DNA of 64,000 bases from JAEUMG01 sp963805405 (GTDB taxonomy: Bacteria > Pseudomonadota > Alphaproteobacteria > Rhizobiales > Aestuariivirgaceae). A model generated the notes under the pieces. That model searched no databases. It saw nothing but the letters and a program-made list of their open reading frames with translations, and was not told the origin of the DNA. Numbering within the stretch: the first letter of the stretch is position 1; the number at the start of each line of letters is the position of its first letter. Made by a program: the position numbers and the translations under genes. Shown here piece after piece: positions 45,903 through 55,415 of the stretch. The DNA is taken from contig CAWDUC010000005.1 of NCBI GenBank assembly GCA_963805405.1, positions 12,469-76,468 of the forward strand, read 5' to 3'.

Positions 45903-46334
45903 CTAATTCCCGATCACATGGCGCATGAAGAAAACGGTGATCGCCGCGGCGCCCATGAACACCGCGACCGCCACCAGGGAGCGCGGCGACAGTCGCGCCA
46001 GGCCGCAAACCCCATGACCGCTGGTGCAGCCGCTGCCATAGACCGAACCGAAGCCGACCATGAGGCCGGCACCGATCATCAAAATTAGATTTCCAGACAC
46101 CGTCTGGACAGCCGGCGAGCCCGTCGCGACGAGCCACGCGAGCGGTGCCGCGATCAATCCGACTATGAAGGCCAAACGGGCGGAAAACCCGGCGCGATCC
46201 GCGGGCGGCAATAATCGCGCGGCAATTCCGCTGACCCCGGCAACCCGGCCGGTCAGCATCATCATGGCGGCGGCGGCAAGACCTATCAGCACGCCGCCGA
46301 TCAGCGCTGAATACGGGGTAAATTCAGTGACCAT
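45903..46334 (-). CDS. YeeE/YedE-family membrane protein (first half)
   Basis: 143 residues from ATG 46334 (MVTEFTPYSALIGGVLIGLA). Four membrane segments and the conserved GSVYGSGCTSGHGVCGLARL with two Cys identify the family. It is the first gene of the minus-strand sulfide operon and is divergent from bigR with 82 bases between. With the 45456 protein it probably forms the complete channel-like sulfur transporter. Confidence 0.9.
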   Translation of the reverse strand: MVTEFTPYSALIGGVLIGLAAAAMMMLTGRVAGVSGIAARLLPPADRAGFSARLAFIVGLIAAPLAWLVATGSPAVQTVSGNLILMIGAGLMVGFGSVYGSGCTSGHGVCGLARLSPRSLVAVAVFMGAAAITVFFMRHVIGN

Positions 46335-46379
46335 GGCCTCAACGCTACCGAGAAAGGTTGACCGGGTTTTCAACTCAGC

Positions 46380-46416
46380 TTAATATTCGTACATTATAAT
46401 ATTATGAAATACTAAT
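46380..46416. promoter_or_regulatory. AT-rich divergent promoter region with candidate BigR operator
   Basis: The 37 bases before the bigR ATG are almost entirely A/T and contain the perfect palindrome ATAATATTAT (46396-46405) within TACATTATAATATTATGAAA. BigR-type repressors bind AT-rich dyads in the bigR/operon promoter, so this is the likely operator controlling both directions. Confidence 0.6.
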
Positions 46417-46773
46417 ATGTCAAGGCCTGACCTGCCCCCATTCGACCTTGCCGAGCTCGCGCCCAAGGCGGCGCAGGCCGCCGATCTCCTTGGTTCGATG
46501 GCTCATCCCAAGCGACTGCTGGTATTGTGCAATCTTCTGCAGGGCGAACTCTCGGTCGGCGAAATGGCCCAACGCGTCGAACTCAGTCAATCGGCGCTAT
46601 CCCAGCACCTCGGGAAGATGCGGGCCTTGGCCCTGGTGAAGACGCGGCGCGAGGGTCAAACGATATACTACAGCCTGGCCAGCGCCGAAGTCGCCGCGAT
46701 ACTCAATACGCTCTACGCGCTTTATTGCGCGCCGCCTGGTCCTCAGTCCGACAGGCGGCGCGGCGCCTCATAG
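46417..46773 (+). CDS. bigR: BigR/SqrR-type ArsR-family repressor
   Basis: 118 residues. The winged helix is LLGSMAHPKRLLVLCNLLQG and VELSQSALSQHLGKMRALAL with VKTRREGQTIYYSL. Two Cys, at residues 38 (LLVLCNLL) and 104 (YALYCAPP), have the spacing of the redox pair that senses persulfide or polysulfide in BigR/SqrR. It is divergent from the YeeE/YedE, dioxygenase and SQR genes, matching the known bigR operon layout. Confidence 0.9.
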   Translation: MSRPDLPPFDLAELAPKAAQAADLLGSMAHPKRLLVLCNLLQGELSVGEMAQRVELSQSALSQHLGKMRALALVKTRREGQTIYYSLASAEVAAILNTLYALYCAPPGPQSDRRRGAS

Positions 46774-47120
46774 CCATGGCGGCAATTCAAAGGCCTGTTC
46801 GACATAGGGTTCCGGCGATGAGAGCCGGTGGCTCTTCAAGCCCGCGCAACTGATAGAAAAGATGCGGCATGCCCAGCGAGAGATCCTGCGTCGCATCGGG
46901 ATTTCGGCGATCGCATAATGGTGCAACGAGAAACAGGGCTGGCAGCCGACCTCCGGGGTCGCATGCGGACCGAAGCGGGCACGATACTCGGCCGCGAATT
47001 TCCGGCCGATCTCGTTACGCGGCAGGCCGATCACCGTATTGCAAATAGAGCACCGCGTTGGCAATCGCCTGCAACCGTTTCGTGATGCTGCACCAAAGTA
47101 TTAAGCAAGGGCACCCTTCC
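46768..47120 (-). pseudogene. Unidentified coding remnant, frame broken
   Basis: Between bigR and the dimethylglycine dehydrogenase-like gene the minus strand shows protein-like text in several frames: RLQAIANAVLYLQYGDRPAA (about 47085-47025), RNEIGRKFAAEYRARFGPHA with TPEVGCQPCFSLHHYAIAEI (47020-46895), DATQDLSLGMPHLFYQLRG and LKSHRLSSPEPYVEQAFELP ending at 46768. It may be one short gene with two or three indels. I do not recognise the family and see no start codon with certainty. Confidence 0.4.
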
Positions 47121-47184
47121 CCAGCCTCCGGCAGGGCCGAGAGCGACTTCGTTTCGAGATCAAGATGGATGTTGCGCGAGTGTC

Positions 47185-49601
47185 CTATGATCGCATTTTA
47201 AGGCCGGCCGGATCGTATGGCGAAGCACTCAAGACCCTTGCACCTCGAGCCGTACCCACTATGTGCGTGGACAGTTCCGTTCCCGGTGAAGCGTGCTCCG
47301 GGGCTATCAAACCCATCGCCAAACTCTTTCCGATGGTGTGGCCATATCCTCCAGAGGTTATGAAGCCGACGCGTTCCTGGCCCTTCCAGATTGGCTCGTA
47401 GCCTGATGCATCCGCATCGAGCGCATCAATTTCAAGAGTAACAAGCATCCGGGGCAGCGTGTTTGCATCTTGCTCGCGTTTTGCCATCTCGCTGCCGATG
47501 AACGGGCCTTTGTCGAAGGCAATCCATCGGTCCAGGCCGGTCATGCGCGGCGTATAATCCTGGGTAAATTCCCGTGACCAGATTCCGAAGCTCTTCTCGA
47601 GCCGGAGCGACAATGCTGCATTAAACCCGTATTCCGTTGCATCAAGCCCCTTACTGGCTTCCAGGAGCGAACGGCGCAGCGTCGCATGCTCACTGGCCCG
47701 ACAATGAATTTCATAACCGAGCTCGCCGCTGAGACTGAGCCGCGCAACTTTCGGTGTGATCATGCCGAGATGAAGTTCTCTGCATTCAAAGAATTGGAAC
47801 GCTTCATGGGAAACATCCTGATGAGTTCAGGCGCTCCAGCATTTTTCTCGAGTTAGGCCCGGATAGCGAGAAGCCTACGATCTCATCAGAGATGTCGCGT
47901 ATTGCGACATCGCTTGTCAGATGGTCCTCAAACCAGCGCATATGCCATTGACGAAGATAGTATGACCCAGTCAGCCACCACGTCCCGTCACCCCAGTTGA
48001 AGACTGTGAGATCGCCCTTCAGCTTACCGCTTTCCGCGAGCATCGGCGCCAGTTTGGCGCGTCCAGGCTTTGGCAGGCGGCACGCAAGTAGTTTATCCAG
48101 CCACGCAGTGGCGTTTCTACCCGTAATCTCATACCGGGCGAAGGCGGTGATATCGAGGATCCCGACTCCATTGCGGACATTCCTGCACTCCTCGCCGACA
48201 AGGTCGAAAGCATTGGAGCGGCGCAAGGTCGGCTTTTCCCGAAAGCCTTCGGGAGCGAAGTATAAGGGGACTTCCATGCCCCAGGAACTTCCCCATCGCG
48301 CACCAGCGCCGTCCATGGCTTCGTAAGCCGGTGCCATCCGGAGCGGCCGCCCGGCCGGCAATTGCTCATTTGGATAACTCATCACAAAGCGGCGCGAGTA
48401 GAATTGCCCGGTGGTCTGCCTGATATATTCGCGGTTCGAAGCGAAGTCGCCGTAGCGGGCGATGTCCATTCCGAAAATATCGGCCTGCGGTGCTCCTTGA
48501 ACCATCCATTCCGCAAGCGACTTGCCGACGCCACCACCCTGCAGGAAACCCGCCATCACGCCGCATGCGACCCAATAATTGGGGACGCCCCTGACCGGCC
48601 CCACCAGTGGGTTTCCGTCCGGCGAAAACGTGAACGCTCCATTGACCCAGCGCTTGACGCCCGCGGTCTCGAGGCAGGGAAAGCGCCTGAAGCCCATCGC
48701 AAGTTCGTCGGCTATGCGGTCGACGTCTTCCTGGATCAACTCGGTGCCGTAATCCCACGGTGCACCGTCCATATTCCAGTGCTTGAAACCCTGCTCATAA
48801 ATGCCGAGCAGGACACCCTTCTGCTCCTGCCGCATATAGGTGAAGCCTTCCAGATCCACGATCAGCGGCAATTCGTGAGTGAGCGCGACGACTTCGGGGA
48901 TAGAACTCGGTGACGAGGTAATGATGCTCCATGGGTGTCACCGGCAGTTCGACACCAACCATGCGCCCCACTTGCTTCGCCCAAAGACCACCTGCATTGA
49001 CGACATGTTCGGCGGTTAATTGGCCCTGCTCTGTCGTGACCGTCCATCCGCCTTCCGGCCGCTGGGCCAAGGCTGTAACCCGGTTATGCTCGATGACGTC
49101 AGCGCCGCGATTCCGGGCGCATTTCGCATAGGCGTGTACCACCCCCGAGGGGTCGATATGGCCTTCGCGCTCCGCATACAATCCCCCGATAACGCCTTCC
49201 ACGCTGGCGATCGGACAGAGCGATTTGATCTCGTCAGGGCCGATCAGTCGGACATCGTCGATCCCCATCGTCTGAAAAACGCGATAAGAGGCCTGCAACC
49301 ATTCCCAACGTTCCGGTGCAGAGGCGATGGAAATGCCTCCCGTCATATGCATCCCGACGCTCTGGCCGGATTCGCGTTCAATTTCAGACAAGAGATCGAT
49401 CGTGTAGGCCTGAAGCGCAGCGATGTTCGGATCCGCGTTCAAGGCATGAAAGCCGCCGGCGGCATGCCAGCTCGAGCCCGCAGTCAGAACCTCGCGCTCG
49501 ATCAGCGCGACGTCCGTCCAACCCAACTTGGTCAGGTGGTACAAGACGGACGCGCCAACTACGCCGCCGCCGATAACAACGACGCGATAGTGAGACTTCA
49601 T
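47185..49601 (-). CDS. Dimethylglycine/sarcosine dehydrogenase-like FAD protein with GcvT domain (two frameshifts)
   Basis: The start MKSHYRVVVIGGGVVGASVL with TAGSSWHAAGGFHALNADPN is the DAO-type FAD domain. After a break near 48905 it continues LIVDLEGFTYMRQEQKGVLL, ETAGVKRWVNGAFTFSPDGN, then the folate-binding GcvT part LRRSNAFDLVGEECRNVRNG. A second break near 47815 leads to ARLSLSGELGYEIHCRASEH and ending DPAGLKMRS at 47185. Total about 805 residues, typical for dimethylglycine dehydrogenase or oxidase. It oxidises N-methyl groups onto tetrahydrofolate. It follows the MttB-like gene by about 60 bases on the same strand. Confidence 0.87.
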
Positions 49602-49660
49602 CTAGATCTCCTTGCGCTTATCTCCGCGCGCTCAAGCAATTTCCAGCGCGAGCAATGGAC

Positions 49661-51207
49661 TTATGAGACGGGTATGGCTCCGCCAGCGGCCGTTCTCGCG
49701 GCGATGAACGAGTTCGAGTTCGTCCACATGGGCCAGCGCTCGAATCAGGCGGCCGAAACTCGGCAACGGTCTTTCGCCATAGCTTGCTGGCTCGCTCCGT
49801 TGCCGTTTGCGATCCGGATTTCTGCCAATTTCCGAAATTCGACCAATCGGCCACCAATGGCTCGTAAAATTCCGTGCGATACCGCGACATCGTGTGCCGC
49901 GCGGCAAAGAAGTGGCCGCCCGGCTGCACCTCGGCGATGGCATCCAAGCCGATCGCATCGCGATCACCAGGGCAGGCGGTAAACATCTCCGCCGCCATTT
50001 GAAGAACCTCGATGTCAGTGATCAGCTTTTCGAAGGAAACACTAAGGCCGCCTTCCAGCCAGCCAGCGGCATGGACGAAAACTGTCGCGCCCGCGAGTAT
50101 CCCTCCCCACAAGGCAAATTGGTTCTCATTGGCCGCCTGAGCGTCGGCAACATTTGCCGCGCTGCCGCCGCCCCCCCGCCACGGCAACCCCAGATGCCGC
50201 GCCAACTGGCCAGACCCAAGGGTTGCTTTCATGTGTTCTGGAGTTCCGAAAGCCGGCGCACCGGACTTCATGTCGACATTGGATGAGAAGCTCCCATAGA
50301 TCACAGGAGCCCTTGCCCGACTGATCTGCGCCAGTGCGATGCCGGCCAGGGCTTCTGCGTGCTGGAGCGTCAAAGCCCCAGCGACAGTGATCGGCGCCAT
50401 GGCGCCGGCAAGGCAGAAAGGTGTAATTACAAGCGCTTGTCCCGCCCTCGCAAAATCGATGATTCCCTGCGCCATCGGAATGTCGATCTGGCGTGGGGAG
50501 TTGGTGTTTATGATCGTGCAACAGTAGACATTGGAGCGAAATTCATCATCGGTCAGGCCGCGCGCAATCCGCACCATCTCGAATCCATCGTGTGCCTGAC
50601 CCGTTCCTCGCGCGAAGATGAACGGCAGTTTATCCGAGAGAGTAAGCTGCGCCCGTAGAGTCGCGTAGTGGCGAAACCGAAGCTCGATATCCTGCGGCTC
50701 GATATGCGGCCCGTGGAAATGAAGGACATCGAAGCTCTGTGTCAAGCGGACCAGATCTTCGAAATCCGCAAGAGTGCCGGCTCGCCTGCCGCGTTCAATG
50801 TCGGTTACATTGGGAGCGCCGCATCCAGCAACGAAAGTAAGCGTCCCGAGCTCGACACGCATGTCGCGCTCTACCGATCCGCCTCGTGCCAGAAATGATT
50901 TTGGGGCGAGATGAAGCGTCTGGCCGACAATCTCGCGGCCAATTTTGACCATCTGTGTATCGTCATCGACGATTGCACCTGCGGATTTAAATAGAGCACG
51001 CGCTTCCGGGAGCAGGACCTTGATACCCAACTCCTCAAGCACATAAAGCGCCGCGTCGTGGATAGCCAAGACCTCGTCTTCGGCAAAAACAGCCTGCGGC
51101 GCAAACCGGTTGCGCAACGCTCTGTAGTTCGGTGCCCGGGCCGCCGGCTTACCACCAGAAGCGCTTCGGCGTCCCCGACGAGCACCCTCTAGAGAATGTT
51201 CGACCAC
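49661..51207 (-). CDS. MttB-family (non-pyrrolysine) methylamine/betaine methyltransferase, frameshift near 3' end
   Basis: About 515 residues from a GTG at 51207 (VVEHSLEGARRGRRSASGGK). Family pieces are YVLEELGIKVLLPEARALFK, TFVAGCGAPNVTDIERG, INTNSPRQIDIPMAQGIIDF and WGGILAGATVFVHAAGWLEG. No in-frame TAG occurs, so it is not the pyrrolysine trimethylamine enzyme but the wider MtgB-like group, which transfers a methyl group from quaternary amines to a corrinoid protein. Near 49705-49745 the frame slips; the usual tail IAARTAAGGAIPVS with TAA at 49661 is in another frame. No corrinoid protein gene is in the window. Confidence 0.85.
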
Positions 51208-51280
51208 AGCCCGCTTCCCACCTGCACGATTGTCCGAACGCTCCAACAGTCTGCGCAACACTAGCTCAACAGACTTCCAG

Positions 51281-51296
51281 TGTACACTAGTGTCTA
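51281..51296. promoter_or_regulatory. Candidate TetR operator, site A
   Basis: TGTACACTAGTGTCTA contains the perfect ten-base palindrome ACACTAGTGT (51284-51293). It lies between the divergent MttB-like start (51207) and the TetR start (51321), 25 bases before the latter. Similar sequences occur at 56291-56303 and 63657-63666, each upstream of genes of the same island. Confidence 0.6.
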
Positions 51297-51320
51297 TGCG
51301 CTTGATTTGAAGCTTTCGCA

Positions 51321-51980
51321 ATGGCATTCGAAGGTATGAGGAAATCACCGCATACGGCTTCGAACGCAAATATTAAGGCGACACGAGAGGACTGGATCAA
51401 TCTCGCGTTGAAGACCCTCATATCGGGCGGCGTCGACAAGGTTCGGGTCTTAACGATGTCCAGGGAACTCGAGGTGTCTCGATCGAGCTTCTATTGGTAT
51501 TTCACAAGCCGGCAGAACATGCTGGATCAGCTCCTGCAGTATTGGCGGGATAGAAACACGAAGTTTATCGTAGAGCACGCGGACCGGCCATCCAAAAACA
51601 TCATCCGCGCTGTCATGAACGTATTCGAGTGCTGGGTGGACAACTCGCTGTTTGACCCACAACTCGATTTTGCGATTCGCGCCTGGGCACGAAACTCGAA
51701 GGCGATCAGGCGCGTCATCGACGAAGCCGACAATGAGCGCATCGAGGCCCTCCGCCGCATGTTTGCAAGACACGACTACAGTTCGGAAGATGCATTCGTG
51801 CGTGCCAGAGTGCTCTATTTCATGCAGATCGGCTATTATGCACTGGAGGTGAACGAACCGATGAATACCCGCCTCTCCTACGTCGAGGCCTATTTGCGGA
51901 GTTTCACCGGACAAGAGCCAAAGAAGACGGATCTAGAAGAGATTGCGCTCTTTGTCAGATCGCGCCGATCCAAAAGCTGA
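51321..51980 (+). CDS. TetR-family transcriptional regulator
   Basis: 219 residues. The DNA-binding domain is REDWINLALKTLISGGVDKV with TMSRELEVSRSSFYWYFTSR, the typical TetR helix-turn-helix ending in Y-W-Y-F. The helical ligand domain includes RAVMNVFECWVDNSLFDPQL and ALRRMFARHDYSSEDAFVRA. It is the only plus-strand gene among the catabolic genes at 47-63 kb and is divergent from the MttB-like gene, suggesting it represses the island through the shared palindrome. Confidence 0.92.
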   Translation: MAFEGMRKSPHTASNANIKATREDWINLALKTLISGGVDKVRVLTMSRELEVSRSSFYWYFTSRQNMLDQLLQYWRDRNTKFIVEHADRPSKNIIRAVMNVFECWVDNSLFDPQLDFAIRAWARNSKAIRRVIDEADNERIEALRRMFARHDYSSEDAFVRARVLYFMQIGYYALEVNEPMNTRLSYVEAYLRSFTGQEPKKTDLEEIALFVRSRRSKS

Positions 51981-51984
51981 AGCA

Positions 51985-52779
51985 CTATGAGTCACTCTTG
52001 GACAACGCCACGCCTGCAAATACAAGAGTAATGGAAATGCCAACGAGCAAGCTAGCCACGGCGCATAGTTCCGGCGTGACGCCCTGGCGTAGCATGGCCC
52101 AAATATGCATTGGCAGCGTATTCTCGGTGCCTGTCAGCATGAAGGTTATGGCGACTTCATCGAAACTTAAGGTGAAGACAAGCAGGGCGCTGCCGATGAT
52201 CGCATTCTTGAGATTCGGCAGCGTAATCCGCACAAATGTCTGCATCTGGCCAGCGCCGAGATCGAAGCTGGCTTCCTCAAGAGCCTGGTCAAACCGTCGT
52301 AATCTCGCAAAAACCTGACCGACGACAATGGGAAGCCAAGCCACCGTATGGCCCAGGATTACCGCACCGAGCGAAAGCTCGAAATTCAGTCGCTTCAACA
52401 GGAGCAGAATAGAAAGGCCTGTGATCAAGCCTGGCAACATGAGCGGCAGCATAAGCACGCGCTGCGCCACCGCACTACCCCGGAAGGGGAACCTGCTGAA
52501 AGCGTAGGCGGCGGGGACGCCAAGCAGCAAAGTCAAGGGAACAACCCCGCCCGCCACAATCAGGCTATTGCCTATGGAGCGGAGGAGGCTCTCGTTGGTG
52601 GCCAGCTTCGCATACCAGGCCAATGTGTAAGCGGTTATTGGAAAGGTCAGCGAGCGGCTATCACTGAACGAGTAGACGATCAAGGTCAGGATCGGCAAAT
52701 ACAGAAACAGTATTATCGCGACGCCCAGGACGACCGACACACGGCGAAAGCCGGGTGACCACTTCGAGAGGGCCTCAGT
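51985..52779 (-). CDS. PotC-type ABC transporter permease
   Basis: About 264 residues from GTG 52779, overlapping the upstream permease stop. Six membrane segments, including FLYLPILTLIVYSFSDSRSL and LMLPLMLPGLITGLSILLLL. The EAA loop is ALEEASFDLGAGQMQTFVRI followed by LPNLKNAIIGSALLVFTLSF. The DEVAITFMLTGTENTLPMHI stretch is diagnostic of the spermidine/putrescine (PotC) class. It is the last gene of this import operon; no cognate PotA ATPase follows. Confidence 0.9.
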   Translation of the reverse strand, partial: TEALSKWSPGFRRVSVVLGVAIILFLYLPILTLIVYSFSDSRSLTFPITAYTLAWYAKLATNESLLRSIGNSLIVAGGVVPLTLLLGVPAAYAFSRFPFRGSAVAQRVLMLPLMLPGLITGLSILLLLKRLNFELSLGAVILGHTVAWLPIVVGQVFARLRRFDQALEEASFDLGAGQMQTFVRITLPNLKNAIIGSALLVFTLSFDEVAITFMLTGTENTLPMHIWAMLRQGVTPELCAVASLLVGISITLVFAGVALSKSDS

Positions 52780-53624
52780 CACTCTTCTTCTCCAGCCACG
52801 CCGCGATCGCCACAGCGGCACCGATGACGCAGACCACTACGATTGCAAGTGCGCTACCCATCGGCCAGTCGAAAGCAGCGCCGAACTGATTGATGATGAC
52901 ACTTGAGATCATGATGCCGCTGGGGCCTCCCAGGAGCGTCGGCGCGACGAAATCCCCAAAACTGAGACAGAATGTGAAAACTGCCCCCGTTATCACTCCG
53001 GTGGCGCTGAGCGGAAAAATAATCCACCGCAATGTGGTAACGGCACTCGCGCCGAGATCGGTGCTTGCCTCAACCAATTCCCTGGGGATTTTTTCGAGGG
53101 AGGCATAGACTGGAAGCGCTACAAACGGAATGAAGATGTAAGTCAGACCGACGCAAAGGCTGAAACGGTTGAAGAGCAGCGCCGATAACGGCTGATCAAT
53201 GATGCCGAAATCCGTGAGCGCGCCGTTGATGACACCTTCGCGACCGAGGATCGAGTCTCCAAATGAAGGCTCGCAGCAGAAAGCTCGTAAGAAGGGGAAT
53301 CACGATCAGAAAGTAAAGCCACCGCCGGGCATTTCCCGCGAAGAAGGCGACGTAGAACGCGAGGCAGTAGCCCAGGCATACGGCTGACACCGTGACTATT
53401 GCGGCGATCCGCAACGAATTGCCGATCACCGGCAGATAGAGATCGGAAGTTAGAATGCGTTGGTAATTCTCGACGTTGAATTGCGGGACGACCGCGTAGT
53501 TCTCCACCTTCCAGAAGCTGAACTGAAAGACGTTGAGATACGGCAGTATCATGAAGGCAAGCGCATAGAGCGCTGCCGGACCCAGAAAAATGACGCGCTG
53601 CAACTGTATGCGCCCAATCCCCAC
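52775..53624 (-). CDS. PotB-type ABC transporter permease (one frameshift near 53245)
   Basis: Starts MGIGRIQLQRVIFLGPAALY at 53624, with FMILPYLNVFQFSFWKVENY and SLRIAAIVTVSAVCLGYCLA. After RAFIWRL near 53245 the frame shifts; the rest, including ASTDLGASAVTTLRWIIFPL (EAA loop) and FCLSFGDFVAPTLLGGPSGI, continues to TGA at 52775. Corrected length about 282 residues. It pairs with the PotC-type permease. Confidence 0.88.
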
Positions 53625-53663
53625 GCGTCATTGCCTTCGGCTTGGCTTACCGCCCCTGGGGAA

Positions 53664-54719
53664 TCAGGCAGCCTTCACCTGGTTGAGAACTTCAAGATAC
53701 AAAGCGCGGCGCGGGATATCCTCCCAGAACCGCATCGTCTTCATCATCGTTGAAACATCGTCCATCTTGAGGTCCGTCCAAGTTTGCGGCTTCATGAATT
53801 CCTTGGCGCCCGGGTTGGTGGGTGTGTACCCAGTAAGGTCGGCAATCTGCCCTTGCGACTTGGCGCTGAGAATGTGGTTGATGAATTTGTGCGCCAGTTC
53901 ACGCTTCGTCGTGCCCTTGACGATGAAATGGGAGTCGACGCCGGCGATCGGCGGAGAACTCACGAAGTCACGAACAGCAAGCCCGCGCGATTTGAGCGTT
54001 GTGGTAATATAGCTCCAGGAATTGGATGCCACGATTTCCTTGTTCATGAATAGGTCGATGGCTTCACCCGCATTTGACCAGTAGGTCCGCAGCAGCGGCT
54101 TTTGCCCAATCAGCTTGGCCTTCACGGCAGCAAGTTCATCATCCGACATGTTCCAGATGTTCTTGATGCCCATCCAATTGGCGGTGTCGCCCAAGGTCGA
54201 CACGTCATCCCACATGGCTATCTTGCCGGCATATTTGGGATCGAACAGGATGCCGAAGCTGTCGCCCTCGGGAATGACCTCCGAATTCACCGTCACAGGA
54301 GATATCGCAAGAAAGGTCGGTGCACCGAAGAGAGCTCCGTCCTTGGTATCGAATTCCGGCTTCTGAAGCTCTGGAAACAATGATTGAAGGTTTGGGATAA
54401 GCGTCGGATCCAGCGCTTCTACAAATCCCGCATCAATGGCACGCCTGGATAGCGAACTCACGATGACGACAAGATCGTAACCACTGCCGCCAGCCGCCAG
54501 TTTGGCCATATACTCGTCGTTTGATCCAACATAGGTCTTGGTCACGGCGGCCCCATTTTCCTCCTCGAAGGATTTGACCCAGGCATCCTCGGCGTAACCC
54601 TCCCAGGTGAGAACGCGGAGTTCTTCAGCCGCCTGCGATGGGCCCGTGCCTAGCCTTACACCCGCCAATGTTCCAAGACCGATTGCAGTAGTCGTCTTGA
54701 TGAGTTGCCGACGATCCAT
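53664..54719 (-). CDS. PotD-type periplasmic substrate-binding protein
   Basis: 351 residues with a Tat-like signal (MDRRQLIKTTTAIGLGTLAG). Typical PotD-family pieces are LRVLTWEGYAEDAWVKSFEE, SNDEYMAKLAAGGSGYDLVV, DPKYAGKIAMWDDVSTLGD and LAHKFINHILSAKSQGQIAD. The family binds polyamines and other small cationic or amine compounds. It lies upstream of the PotB/PotC-type permeases in the order hydrolase-hydrolase-SBP-permease-permease. The ligand is probably the amine handled by the island. Confidence 0.9.
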   Translation of the reverse strand: MDRRQLIKTTTAIGLGTLAGVRLGTGPSQAAEELRVLTWEGYAEDAWVKSFEEENGAAVTKTYVGSNDEYMAKLAAGGSGYDLVVIVSSLSRRAIDAGFVEALDPTLIPNLQSLFPELQKPEFDTKDGALFGAPTFLAISPVTVNSEVIPEGDSFGILFDPKYAGKIAMWDDVSTLGDTANWMGIKNIWNMSDDELAAVKAKLIGQKPLLRTYWSNAGEAIDLFMNKEIVASNSWSYITTTLKSRGLAVRDFVSSPPIAGVDSHFIVKGTTKRELAHKFINHILSAKSQGQIADLTGYTPTNPGAKEFMKPQTWTDLKMDDVSTMMKTMRFWEDIPRRALYLEVLNQVKAA

Positions 54720-54737
54720 CTTGTTTCCTCCGATTTA

Positions 54738-55415
54738 TCAGATTAAGTCGTAGAGCGAACGGACATTCTCTAGCGAATAGGCAAAAGACCCGGGCTTCTC
54801 GAAATCCCATGCGTGGTGGGGAGCGCCCTTCAGCGCCTTTCCAAGCTCACCGCTTGTCACGATGGATCCGCCATAGAGCCAGTTTGCGAGATCGAGAATC
54901 GCGGTCATGTGCATGAGTTCGGTGGCCGTGCCGCATGCGTCCTTGACAATGGTGATGCGGAAGTCGCGCCAAATCGCATCCCACACCGTTGTTTCAAAGC
55001 AAGCTTCGCTCCACACACCGATCATGATCAAGTGATCGACGCCGGATCGCCTCAGTATCAGCTCCAGGTTCGTGGCGAAGAACCCGCTCCAGCGCTGCTT
55101 TCGTACAACAATATCCTGCTCAAGCGGGGCGAGTAGCGGATGGATTTCGGCCATTGGATCGCCGGCGACACTATGCGTCGGCCTGCCATTTACGATCGGC
55201 TCATGGAGAAGGGCATCATACCCGCGTGGATCGAGCCAATGTTGCGTGTAGATAACGGGGATGCTCGCCGCTCTGCATGACGAAATGACTTGTTGAGAAT
55301 TGGCGATGAGTTCTGACTTGTTATAGATCGGCCACGCACCGTCCGCCTCAATGCACTCCCTCTGTAAATCCACCGCGATCAGAGCTGTCTTTTCATATCC
55401 CTTTGCGGCCATCAC
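54738..55415 (-). CDS. Isochorismatase-family cysteine hydrolase
   Basis: 225 residues. The catalytic Asp-Lys-Cys set is visible: Asp in TALIAVDLQRECIEADGAWP, Lys in QDIVVRKQRWSGFFATNLEL and Cys in MIGVWSEACFETTVWDAIWR. The family includes N-carbamoylsarcosine amidohydrolase, ureidoacrylate amidase and nicotinamidase. A C-N bond in the island's substrate is a likely target, but the substrate is not evident. It overlaps the alpha/beta hydrolase gene by four bases. Confidence 0.88.
   Translation of the reverse strand: MMAAKGYEKTALIAVDLQRECIEADGAWPIYNKSELIANSQQVISSCRAASIPVIYTQHWLDPRGYDALLHEPIVNGRPTHSVAGDPMAEIHPLLAPLEQDIVVRKQRWSGFFATNLELILRRSGVDHLIMIGVWSEACFETTVWDAIWRDFRITIVKDACGTATELMHMTAILDLANWLYGGSIVTSGELGKALKGAPHHAWDFEKPGSFAYSLENVRSLYDLI

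Noticed and set aside
49661..51207. Pyrrolysine-containing trimethylamine methyltransferase
   Set aside because: No in-frame TAG interrupts the coding sequence and no pyl genes are present.
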